The notes beneath the pieces were generated by a model that did not search any database, was not told the origin of the DNA, and saw only the letters and a program-made list of their open reading frames with translations. DNA of 14,875 nucleotides from JACDHQ01 sp036401195 (lineage in GTDB: Bacteria; Gemmatimonadota; Gemmatimonadetes; Gemmatimonadales; Gemmatimonadaceae). Of this stretch, positions 7,079 to 13,253 are shown piece by piece; positions within the stretch are counted from its first letter, which is position 1; each line of letters begins with the position of its first letter. A program made the translations under genes and the position numbers. Where the stretch lies: contig DASWVQ010000055.1 of assembly GCA_036401195.1 (NCBI GenBank), positions 1 to 14,875 on the forward strand, given 5' to 3'.

Positions 7079-8530
7079 CTAGATGTGGATCGAGCGCCCC
7101 AGCACGCCGAGCGCCGCTTCCTTCGTCGTCTCGCTGAGGGTGGGGTGGCCGTGCACGGTGATGGCGATGTCCTCGCTGCTCGCCTTGTACTCCATGGCGA
7201 GCACGATCTCGGCGATCAGCTCACTCACCTGCGGGCCCACCATGTGGCAGCCGAGCACTTCGTCGGTGGTCGCGTCGGCGACGAACTTCACGAAGCCCGC
7301 GGTCTCGCCCGCGGTGCGCGCGCGGCCGTTCGCGGAGAAGGGGAACTTCCCCACCTTGTACGAGCGCCCGCTCTCCTTCACCTGCTGCTCGCTGAGCCCC
7401 ACGGTGGCGACCTCGGGCCAGGTGTAGACGATGCCGGGGATGGTGCCGTAGTGCATGTGCACCTTCTTCCCGGCGATCACCTCGGCGGCGATGACCCCCT
7501 CGTCCTCGGCCTTGTGGGCGAGCATGGGGCCGGGGACGCAGTCGCCGATGGCGAAGACGTTGGGGAGGTTGGTGCGGAGCTGGTCGTCGACCTCCACCTG
7601 TCCGCGCGCGGTCATCTTGAGGCCGAGGGCCTGGGCGTCGATCCCCTTGAGGGCGGGCTTGCGCCCCACGGAGACGAGGACGTGATCGCCCTCGAGGCGT
7701 TCCTTCGCGCCGTCCTTCTGCACCTCGACGTACGCGCCCGCGTCGGTGCGGCCGCCGCCGGTGACCTTGGTGCCGGTGCGGATGTCGAGCCCCTGCTTCT
7801 TGAGGACGCGCTCCATCTCCTTGACGATGTCGGCGTCCATCCCGGGGAGGATGTTGGGGAGGAGCTCGATGACGGTGACCCTGGCGCCGAGGCGGCGCCA
7901 GACGGAGCCGAGCTCGAGGCCGATGACACCGCCGCCGATGACGACGAGGTGGGCGGGGACCTTCGGGATGGTGAGGGCGCCGACGTTGGAGAGGATGCGC
8001 TCCTCGTCGAACTTGAGGAAGGGGAGTTCGACGGGTACGGAGCCGGTGGCGATGATGACGTGCTTCGCCATGATGCGGCTTACCTTCGACTCGGGGGGGG
8101 CCCCCCCGGCCGCCGAGGCGCCTTCGGTGACCTCGACCGGCCACAGCTCCCCCTCCCGCGGCAGCAGCCGCCCCATCCCCTTCGCCCAGGTGATCTTGTT
8201 CTTCCGGAAGAGGAACTCGATCCCCTTGGTGTTCTGCCCCACCACGTCGTCCTTCCGCTTCAGCATCGTCGCCACGTCGATCGTCACCTCGCCCGACGCG
8301 ATCCCGTGCGCCTTCGCGTCGTGCGACATGAACTCGAAGTGGTGGCTGGACTCCAGCAGCGCCTTCGAGGGGATGCACCCCACGTTGACGCAGGTGCCGC
8401 CGAGGGTGCGGTCCATCTCGACGCACACCGTGGTGAGCCCGAGCTGCGCGGCGCGGATGGCGGCGACGTAGCCGCCCGGCCCACCGCCGATCACGACGAC
8501 GTCGGCAGTGGTGGAATTGGTCGTGGTCAT
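7079..8530 (-). CDS. lpdA: Dihydrolipoyl dehydrogenase (E3 of 2-oxoacid dehydrogenase complexes)
   Basis: This 483-aa FAD flavoprotein reoxidises dihydrolipoamide with NAD+. It has the FAD-binding GGGPGG (15-20), the redox pair GGTCVNVGCIPSK (C47/C52), the NAD-binding GGGVIG (199-204), the second FAD motif AIGDC, and the C-terminal catalytic HPTLSE (H462, E467). Length and motif order are normal for the family. A Gly/Ala/Pro patch at ~136-148 is an unusual surface insertion, encoded partly by a G/C homopolymer palindrome. The ATG at 8530 lacks a clear Shine-Dalgarno sequence. It is the first gene of the long minus-strand cluster. The partner E2 (sucB) lies at 10086-11342 on the same strand. 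Confidence 0.97.
   Translation of the reverse strand: MTTTNSTTADVVVIGGGPGGYVAAIRAAQLGLTTVCVEMDRTLGGTCVNVGCIPSKALLESSHHFEFMSHDAKAHGIASGEVTIDVATMLKRKDDVVGQNTKGIEFLFRKNKITWAKGMGRLLPREGELWPVEVTEGASAAGGAPPESKVSRIMAKHVIIATGSVPVELPFLKFDEERILSNVGALTIPKVPAHLVVIGGGVIGLELGSVWRRLGARVTVIELLPNILPGMDADIVKEMERVLKKQGLDIRTGTKVTGGGRTDAGAYVEVQKDGAKERLEGDHVLVSVGRKPALKGIDAQALGLKMTARGQVEVDDQLRTNLPNVFAIGDCVPGPMLAHKAEDEGVIAAEVIAGKKVHMHYGTIPGIVYTWPEVATVGLSEQQVKESGRSYKVGKFPFSANGRARTAGETAGFVKFVADATTDEVLGCHMVGPQVSELIAEIVLAMEYKASSEDIAITVHGHPTLSETTKEAALGVLGRSIHI
8093..8107. repeat. G8C7 homopolymer palindrome inside lpd
   Basis: Eight G followed by seven C on the plus strand form a self-complementary run encoding Gly-Gly-Ala-Pro-Pro (residues 142-146) of Lpd. 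Such runs are prone to polymerase slippage and to sequencing error. The reading frame is intact as given. Confidence 0.9.
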
Positions 8531-8604
8531 GGAAGCCGGAAGTGGAGATCGCCCGCGGTCCCGCGTGCGTGACGAACATCACCTGCACGACGGGCCATCC
8601 CCCG

Positions 8605-8612
8605 AATATACT
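8605..8612. promoter_or_regulatory. Shared -10-like element in the lpd / barrel-1 divergent region
   Basis: AATATACT holds TATACT on the plus strand (8607-8612, 74 nt before the barrel ATG at 8686) and TATATT on the minus strand (8605-8610, 75 nt before the lpd ATG at 8530). It is the only AT-rich spot in this 155-nt region. No consensus -35 was found on either side. The minus-strand TATATTC recurs upstream of sucB. Confidence 0.45.
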
Positions 8613-8685
8613 CAGGCCGCCGGAGCACCGCCCTTCCCGGAGCGGGGGGGCGCCGGCCCAGACCTGAACGGAGAACGGAACGACC

Positions 8686-9303
8686 ATGAAGGTTCGCACG
8701 ACCCTGTTCGGCGCCGCCCTGCTCGCGGCGATCGCCACCCCCGCCGCCGCGCAGACCTGCGTGGGGATGCCTTCCTTCGCCGCGGCGCCGATGCGCGCCG
8801 ACTTCGGGCTGAGCTTCCCCACCGGCGGCACCGGCATCTCCGGGGGGCTCGCCGTCGGCCAGCCGGCCGGCCTGTTCGGCGGCGCGTCAATCGGCGCGAT
8901 CAACCCCGACGGCCCGGGGGGCACCCTCAAGGTGATCGGCGCGCAGGGCGGCTACAGCATCACCCCGAAGTCGAACCCGAAGCTCGGCCTCTGCCCGCTC
9001 GTGAGCCTCGACTACAGCTGGGCGGGTGACCTCAACACCACCACCGTCGGCCTGGGTGGCGCGGTGGGCGGCGTGCTCTCGCAGGGCGCGACGACCACGA
9101 TCGTCCCCACCGCGGGGCTCTCGGTCCTGATCCCGAGCGGCGACTTCGCCCCCGATACCTACGCGAACCTGCGCCTCGGCGCCGGCTTCCTCTTCAAGCG
9201 GAACACCATCGCCGTGCAGCCGCTGATCGACCTGCCCCTCGGGCTCGAGGGCGCCGACGCGACCATCGGCGTCGTGGTCGGGTTCACCTTCGGGAGTCGG
9301 TAG
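8686..9303 (+). CDS. Secreted beta-barrel-like protein of unknown function
   Basis: This 205-aa protein has a clear signal peptide (Lys/Arg start, hydrophobic LFGAALLAAIATP, cleavage near AAA/Q at residue 22). The mature part is Gly-rich with alternating hydrophobic strands (LDYSWAG, VGLGGAVGGVL, YANLRLGAGFLF) and ends VGFTFGSR. This looks like a small outer-membrane beta barrel. Two cysteines (C25 and that in GLCPLV) could form a disulfide. The start is supported by GGAGAACGGA upstream. It is divergent from lpd and converges on a second barrel gene with a large inverted repeat between. No specific function is recognised. Confidence 0.78.
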   Translation: MKVRTTLFGAALLAAIATPAAAQTCVGMPSFAAAPMRADFGLSFPTGGTGISGGLAVGQPAGLFGGASIGAINPDGPGGTLKVIGAQGGYSITPKSNPKLGLCPLVSLDYSWAGDLNTTTVGLGGAVGGVLSQGATTTIVPTAGLSVLIPSGDFAPDTYANLRLGAGFLFKRNTIAVQPLIDLPLGLEGADATIGVVVGFTFGSR

Positions 9304-9310
9304 TTGCAGG

Positions 9311-9379
9311 CATCCTGAGGCGAAGCCGAAGGACCTGGCCCGTTGCGCCTGGGCCAGGTCCTTCGCTGCGCTCAGGATG
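9311..9379. terminator. Large inverted repeat, likely bidirectional terminator / REP-like element
   Basis: Arms 9311-9341 and 9351-9379 surround a 9-nt loop. The inner part (CGAAGGACCTGGCCC against GGGCCAGGTCCTTCG) and outer part (CATCCTGAG against CTCAGGATG) pair perfectly, with a small internal mismatch region between. It lies exactly between two convergent genes. The CCTGAG-CGAAG-GAAGGA core resembles dispersed repeats I recall from several environmental phyla; copy number cannot be tested here. There is no T-run on either side. Confidence 0.75.
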
Positions 9380-9385
9380 ACATCG

Positions 9386-9937
9386 TCACTTCGTGAAGAA
9401 CGACAACCCGAGCTTCAGCCCGAACCCGTTGTCGGCTTCGATCCCCTTGTCGGTGTTCGGGAAGAGGTGATCGTACGCCCCCTCGATCCGCCACGCGAAG
9501 CGCTCGACCGACGCGAAGGGGACCTTCACGCCGAGGCCCAGGCCCGCGTGATAGGCGGTGATCGACTCGCTGCCGGTGCCGTCGTCGAATGACGTGCGCG
9601 CCAGCCCCGCGAAGGGGCGGACGAAGAACTGCGGCGCCTTGCGATCCACGGTGAAGTCGTACACGAGCCCCAGCTCGGGGGCCAGCGTGGTGCCGGAGAG
9701 GTCGCCCTGCTTCTGGTAGTTGAAGGCGATCGAGGGCTCGAGTGCCACCTGCTCGGTGACGTAGAAGCCCACGCGCAGCGACTGCACGGGAATGGCGATC
9801 GTCGTGGTGCTGGGATCGCCGGTGGTGACGCTGAAGCCGGCGTCGACGCCGAACTCGATGGGATGGGCCACCTGCGCCTGCGCGAGTGCCGGCGTGAAGG
9901 CGAGCGTCGCGAGCGCGACGAACGTGCGGATCCGCAT
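9386..9937 (-). CDS. Outer-membrane beta-barrel protein (OmpA/porin-like fold), unknown role
   Basis: This 183-aa protein has a signal peptide (MRIRTFVALATLAFTPALAQ, cleavage after AQA at residue 21). The mature part is built of amphipathic strands with aromatic ends: SLRVGFYVTEQVALEPSIAF, GLVYDFTV, FFVRPFAGLA, AYHAGLGLGVKV and a last strand GLKLGLSFF. This is typical of 8-strand outer-membrane barrels. An open frame extends upstream to 10072, but ATG at 9937 is chosen because the signal peptide starts there. The Shine-Dalgarno sequence is weak. It lies downstream of sucB on the same strand, separated by a hairpin at 9993-10024, so it probably has some independence from sucB. Confidence 0.82.
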   Translation of the reverse strand: MRIRTFVALATLAFTPALAQAQVAHPIEFGVDAGFSVTTGDPSTTTIAIPVQSLRVGFYVTEQVALEPSIAFNYQKQGDLSGTTLAPELGLVYDFTVDRKAPQFFVRPFAGLARTSFDDGTGSESITAYHAGLGLGVKVPFASVERFAWRIEGAYDHLFPNTDKGIEADNGFGLKLGLSFFTK

Positions 9938-9992
9938 GAGAGGATTGCCCTCGGGAATGGGGGATGCGCCCCGCGCCGGGTGGGATGGCGAA

Positions 9993-10024
9993 GGGGCGGC
10001 CCCGCCAGCCGGCGGGACCGCCCC
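9993..10024 (-). terminator. G/C hairpin downstream of sucB
   Basis: Arms 9993-10006 and 10011-10024 (14 bp, 4-nt loop AGCC) lie 62 nt after the sucB stop. The one non-Watson-Crick position is C-A on the plus strand and G-U on the minus strand, so the stem is complete only as minus-strand RNA. Only CTTCGCC follows, so any intrinsic termination would be weak. It may instead protect the sucB mRNA 3' end. Confidence 0.55.
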
Positions 10025-10085
10025 AGTGTACCTCGCCTCCCGCCTGGCCGAAGCCGGGGAAGTTCCCACCACCCGCGTCGGCGGA

Positions 10086-11342
10086 CTACCCGAGCAGCAG
10101 CGCCGAGGGATCCTCGATCATCTCCTTCACGTGCACGAGGAAGCGCACCGCCTGCTCCCCGTCCACCACGCGGTGGTCGTACGAGAGCGCGACGTACATC
10201 ATCGGCCGGATCACCACCTGCCCGTCGAGCGCCACCGGGCGGTCCTGCACCTTGTGCAGCCCGAGGATCCCCACCTGCGGGTGGTTGAGGATCGGCGTCG
10301 ACATGAGGGAGCCGAAGACGCCGCCGTTGGTGATCGTGAAGGTGCCCCCGGTGAGGTCGTCCATGGTCAGCTTGCCGTCGCGCGCCTTCTTGGCGACCGC
10401 GTTGATCGCGCGGGCGATGTCGAGCAGCGGCATCGCGTGCACGTCCTTCAGGTTCGGCACCACGAGCCCCGCCTCGGAGGCGACGGCGATCCCCATGTTG
10501 ACGTAGTGGCGGTACACGAAGGCATCGCCGTCGAGCAGCGCGTTCACGATGGGGTACTTCGCCAGCGCCGACGTCGCCGCCTTCACGAAGAAGGGAAGCG
10601 CGGAGAGGCGGATCCCCGTCTCCTTCTCGATGCGCTCCTTGTGCTTCGCGCGGAAGGCGTTCACCGCGCTCATGTCCACCTCGTTGAAGGTGGTGAGCAT
10701 GGCGGTGGACTGCTTCGCGTTGAGCAGGTTCTCCGCCATGCGCTTGCGGCGGGTGGACATCTTTTCCCGGGTCTCGCGAGCGCCGGACGCCGCAGGAGCC
10801 GGGGCTGGGGCCTGGGGCCTGGGGGCTGGGGGGGAGGCGGGACTGGGGACGGCGGGGGCTGCGGGGGCTGCGGGCGCCGCGGCCGCGCTGCCACCGCTCG
10901 TGACCACGTCCTGCTTCGTCACCATCCCGCCACGCCCGGTCCCCTGCACGGAGGCCAGGTCGACGCCCTGCTCCGCGGCCACGCGGCCGGCGGCGGGGGA
11001 CGCCTTCACTTCACCCGCCGCCGGCGCCGGGGGTTGCGCCGGGGCCTGAGGCCCTGCGGCCGCCGCGGGCGCCGGAGCCGCCGCGGCGGCCCCCGGGGCG
11101 GCAGTGGCGCTCTCATCGATCTCCCCCAGCACCTCGTCCACCTTCACCACGTCCCCCTCGTTCCGGCTGCGCTTCACCAGCACGCCACCCTGCACCGCCG
11201 GGATCTCGACCGTGATCTTGTCGGTCTCGAGCTCGACGAGGGTGTCGCCGGCGGCGACGGCGTCGCCCTCCTTCTTCATCCAGCGGGAGATCGTGCCCTC
11301 GACGATGGACTCGCCGAGCGGTGGAACCTTGATGGAGATCAT
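10086..11342 (-). CDS. sucB: Dihydrolipoamide succinyltransferase (E2 of 2-oxoglutarate dehydrogenase)
   Basis: This 418-aa protein transfers the succinyl group from lipoyl-lysine to CoA. It has an N-terminal lipoyl domain (1-77, lipoyl Lys42 in ETDKITVE), a first Pro/Ala linker (~78-112), a peripheral-subunit-binding domain (~114-147, SPAAGRVAAEQGVDL), a second linker (149-190) and the catalytic domain with SYDHRVVDG (H390, D394). STAMLTTFNEV and TFTITNGGVFGSLMSTP are SucB-type rather than pyruvate E2. ATG at 11342 begins the lipoyl domain (MISIKVPPLGES); the frame continues upstream with no protein-like sequence. No Shine-Dalgarno sequence is seen. sucA is not in the window. The second linker holds a copy of an intergenic repeat. 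Confidence 0.97.
   Translation of the reverse strand: MISIKVPPLGESIVEGTISRWMKKEGDAVAAGDTLVELETDKITVEIPAVQGGVLVKRSRNEGDVVKVDEVLGEIDESATAAPGAAAAAPAPAAAAGPQAPAQPPAPAAGEVKASPAAGRVAAEQGVDLASVQGTGRGGMVTKQDVVTSGGSAAAAPAAPAAPAVPSPASPPAPRPQAPAPAPAASGARETREKMSTRRKRMAENLLNAKQSTAMLTTFNEVDMSAVNAFRAKHKERIEKETGIRLSALPFFVKAATSALAKYPIVNALLDGDAFVYRHYVNMGIAVASEAGLVVPNLKDVHAMPLLDIARAINAVAKKARDGKLTMDDLTGGTFTITNGGVFGSLMSTPILNHPQVGILGLHKVQDRPVALDGQVVIRPMMYVALSYDHRVVDGEQAVRFLVHVKEMIEDPSALLLG
10805..10849. repeat. Copy of the G/C-rich intergenic repeat within the sucB linker
   Basis: This 45-nt stretch starts CTGGGGCCTGGGGCCTGGGG and matches the left arm at 13086-13130 in 37 of 45 ungapped positions, by my count. 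It also matches the reverse complement of 13158-13202 about as well. It encodes residues ~165-180 of SucB (Pro/Ala-rich), so the repeat is in frame. Confidence 0.7.
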
Positions 11343-11384
11343 CGCGACGTGGGGAGTTCGTTCGGCTAGATTGACGGTCCGGAG

Positions 11385-11392
11385 AATATAAC
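11385..11392. promoter_or_regulatory. Overlapping divergent -10 elements between sucB and the MDR oxidoreductase
   Basis: AATATAAC gives TATAAC on the plus strand (11387-11392), ending 7 nt before the GTG at 11400. On the minus strand it gives TATATT (11385-11390), 42 nt before the sucB ATG. Plus-strand transcripts would be nearly leaderless. TTGACG at 11371-11376 looks like a -35 but is only 10 nt from the plus-strand -10, too close to pair with it. Confidence 0.5.
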
Positions 11393-11399
11393 CCCGAAC

Positions 11400-12446
11400 G
11401 TGCGCGCCCTCACCCTCACCGCCACCGGCGGCTTCGACCGCCTCCTCTACCGCGACGACCTCCCCGAGCCCGCTCCGCCGGGCCCGGGGGAGGTGCTCCT
11501 CCGCGTCCGCGCCGCCGCGCTCAACCACCTGGACCTCTTCGTGGTGGAGGGGCTCCCGGGGGTGACGATCACCGACGGCTTCGTGGTGGGGACCGACGCG
11601 ACCGGGGTGATCGAGGCGGTGGGGCCCGGGGTCGACGCCGCCCACGTCGCCCCCGGCGACACGGTGGTGGTGAATGCCGGCATCTCCGATCGCAGCTGCG
11701 AGTACTGCCTCGACGGGGAGCAGCCCCTCTGCCCCCGCTTCCGCGTGCTCGGCGAGCACGTGTCGGGGCTGGCGGCGGAGCGGGTGGTGCTCCCGGCGGT
11801 GAACGTGCGGAAGATCCCGCCCGGCATCCCCGCCGGCGTCGCCGCCGCCCACACCCTCGCCGCGCTCACCGCGTGGCGCATGTGCGTCTCCCGCGCGCGG
11901 GTGCACGAGGGCGACGACGTGCTGATCTGGGGGATCGGCGGCGGCGTCGCCCAGGCCGCGCTCCAGGTGTGCAAGCGGCGCGGCGCGCGCGTGTGGGTCA
12001 CCTCCGGGAGCGACGAGAAGCTCGAGCGCGCGCGCACCCTCGGCGCCGACGAGCTGCTGAACCACCGCACGCAGGACGTGCCCGCGGTGATCCGCGAGCG
12101 CACGGGGAAGCGCGGGGTGACCGTGGTGGTGGACTCGGTGGGCGAGGCCACCTGGGAGCGCTCGCTCAAGGCCCTCGGGCGACGCGGGCGCCTCGTCACC
12201 TGCGGGGGCACCTCGGGGCCGATGCTCCAGACCGACGTGCGCCGCCTCTTCTGGAACCAGTGGTCGCTCCTCGGCTCCACCATGGGGAACGACGCGGAGT
12301 TCGAGGCGGTGACCGACGCCCTCGCCGAGGGGTGGCTGCAGCCGGTGGTGGATCGCGTGGTCCCGATCGAGGAGGGGCGGGATGCGTACGAGCGCCTCGC
12401 GAGCGGGGATCACTTCGGGAAGGTCGTCCTCCAGGTGGAGCGCTGA
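11400..12446 (+). CDS. Medium-chain dehydrogenase/reductase (quinone-oxidoreductase/alcohol-dehydrogenase type)
   Basis: This 348-aa NAD(P)-dependent oxidoreductase has a GroES-like N-terminal half with ALNHLDLFV and GTDATGVIEAVG, and a Rossmann half with WGIGGGVAQAALQ (177-189). A structural zinc lobe is present as D97-x2-C100-x2-C103-x7-C111, with Asp replacing the usual first Cys. The catalytic-zinc Cys and His positions are Asn42 and Thr65-Asp66, so the enzyme probably lacks catalytic zinc like quinone reductases. The substrate is unknown. The GTG start at 11400 has no ribosome-binding site but sits 7 nt after a -10-like TATAAC. It is followed after 2 nt by the thioesterase gene, suggesting an operon. 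Confidence 0.9.
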   Translation: MRALTLTATGGFDRLLYRDDLPEPAPPGPGEVLLRVRAAALNHLDLFVVEGLPGVTITDGFVVGTDATGVIEAVGPGVDAAHVAPGDTVVVNAGISDRSCEYCLDGEQPLCPRFRVLGEHVSGLAAERVVLPAVNVRKIPPGIPAGVAAAHTLAALTAWRMCVSRARVHEGDDVLIWGIGGGVAQAALQVCKRRGARVWVTSGSDEKLERARTLGADELLNHRTQDVPAVIRERTGKRGVTVVVDSVGEATWERSLKALGRRGRLVTCGGTSGPMLQTDVRRLFWNQWSLLGSTMGNDAEFEAVTDALAEGWLQPVVDRVVPIEEGRDAYERLASGDHFGKVVLQVER

Positions 12447-12448
12447 GC

Positions 12449-12829
12449 GTGCGGGTTCCGATCGAGGTCCGGTACAGCGATTACGACACGAAGCAGCACG
12501 TCAACAACGCGGTCTACCTCACCTACTTCGAGATGGCGCGGGCAAAGGCGTGGGTGGAGCGGCTCGAGGGCGACGCCGACTTCCCGATCATCATCGCCGA
12601 GGCGCAGGTGCGCTACGTGAAGCCGGGCGACATCGGCATCCCGCTGGCGTGCGACATCACCACCGGGGAGGTCCGGAACCGGTCGTGGACCTGGCACTAC
12701 CGGATCGTGGATGCGCGCGACGACACGCTCATCGCGGAGGGACGCACGGTGCAGGTGTACTACGACTACGACGCGGGGCTCCCCGCGCCGATTCCCGAGG
12801 CGCTCAAGGCGCGCCTCCCGGAGCTGTGA
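12449..12829 (+). CDS. Hotdog-fold acyl-CoA thioesterase (4HBT/YbgC type)
   Basis: This 126-aa protein carries the 4-hydroxybenzoyl-CoA thioesterase signature YSDYDTKQHVNNAVYLTYFE, with D13 as the expected catalytic Asp and the following ARAKAW helix. The remainder fits the hotdog sheet (FPIIIAEAQVRYVKPGD, WTWHYRIVD, GRTVQVYYDYD). It hydrolyses acyl-CoA thioesters in the cytoplasm; chain-length preference cannot be told. GTG at 12449 is chosen because GGAG lies 8 nt upstream and the motif begins at residue 9; the same frame is open far upstream through the oxidoreductase gene. It lies 2 nt after that gene and one nt before the zinc-ribbon gene. Confidence 0.92.
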   Translation: MRVPIEVRYSDYDTKQHVNNAVYLTYFEMARAKAWVERLEGDADFPIIIAEAQVRYVKPGDIGIPLACDITTGEVRNRSWTWHYRIVDARDDTLIAEGRTVQVYYDYDAGLPAPIPEALKARLPEL

Positions 12830-12830
12830 G

Positions 12831-13079
12831 ATGAGCGACGCCAGTGGCACCCCGCCCGCCGAGCACGCCCGCTTCGAGCCGGAGGAGGAGAAGCGAGTCC
12901 GGGAGGCCTACGCCGCGGGGCAGCCCGCCCTCTGCCCGAAGTGCGGGGTGGCGATGACCCTCCGCTCGATCGGGGGCGGGTCGTTCGGGCTCGGGTACGC
13001 CCGGCGGCGGGAGTGGCTCCTGTGCCCCCAGTGCCGGCGGAGCGTGATCTTCGACCTCAAGAGGGGAACGCGGAACTGA
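12831..13079 (+). CDS. Small zinc-ribbon protein
   Basis: This 82-aa protein has two CPxC knuckles (C35/C38 and C65/C68) about 27 residues apart. They form a rubredoxin-like zinc ribbon joined by a Gly-rich loop (RSIGGGSFGLGYARRREW). The N-terminal 30 residues are acidic and helical (FEPEEEKRVREAYAAG). It is probably a protein- or nucleic-acid-binding accessory; no specific family is recognised. ATG at 12831 is supported by GGAG 7 nt upstream and by its position one nt after the thioesterase stop. It is the last gene of the three-gene operon. Confidence 0.85.
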   Translation: MSDASGTPPAEHARFEPEEEKRVREAYAAGQPALCPKCGVAMTLRSIGGGSFGLGYARRREWLLCPQCRRSVIFDLKRGTRN

Positions 13080-13085
13080 CCGGGC

Positions 13086-13202
13086 CTGGGGCCTCGGGCC
13101 TGGGGCCTCGAGGGGAAACGGTGCTGGGGAACGGCGGCGGACCGTCACTGTCCCTCTTCCCAAGTCCCATTCCCCCTCCAGGCCCCAGGCCCGAGGCCCC
13201 AG
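13086..13202. repeat. Inverted pair of G/C-rich repeats
   Basis: Arms 13086-13115 and 13173-13202 are complementary in 29 of 30 positions, with a 57-nt loop. Each arm starts CTGGGGCCTCGGGCCTGGGG, and the similarity to the sucB copy continues into the loop from both sides, so each arm is part of a unit of about 45 nt. It fills most of the gap between the zinc-ribbon gene and the TM-helix gene. It could terminate the upstream operon, though no T-run follows. Confidence 0.85.
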
Positions 13203-13225
13203 TCCCTCTTCAAGCCCCCTCCCCG

Positions 13226-13241
13226 TGTGACCGCGCTCACA
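13226..13241. promoter_or_regulatory. CRP/FNR-like palindrome (TGTGA-N6-TCACA)
   Basis: TGTGACCGCGCTCACA is a perfect match to the TGTGA-N6-TCACA half-sites recognised by CRP. It directly adjoins the putative -10 at 13242, with its centre about 20 nt before the start codon. At that position a bound protein would more likely repress than activate. The regulator itself is not in the window. Confidence 0.5.
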
Positions 13242-13253
13242 TAGATTCCCCTC
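13242..13253 (+). promoter_or_regulatory. Putative -10 (TAGATT) abutting the TM-helix gene start
   Basis: TAGATT at 13242-13247 is followed by CCCCTC and the ATG at 13254. No Shine-Dalgarno sequence is present, so a leaderless mRNA is plausible. The spacing equals that before the SET gene. No -35 consensus is seen. Confidence 0.4.

Noticed and set aside
7043..8572. Plus-strand open frame of 509 codons opposite lpd
   Set aside because: The minus strand carries all Lpd motifs in order. The plus-strand translation has no domain and is rich in His/Asp/Gly, as expected of a shadow frame.
11371..11392. TTGACG plus TATAAC as a standard sigma70 promoter for the oxidoreductase gene
   Set aside because: The spacer is only 10 nt, far below the usual ~17. 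The TATAAC alone is kept as a candidate -10.
11343..12413. Upstream extension of the sucB frame through the oxidoreductase gene
   Set aside because: The lipoyl domain begins at ATG 11342. The upstream translation is low-complexity antisense of the oxidoreductase gene.
13086..13202. G/C-rich repeats considered as a CRISPR array
   Set aside because: Only two units in inverted orientation with no regular spacers and no cas genes.
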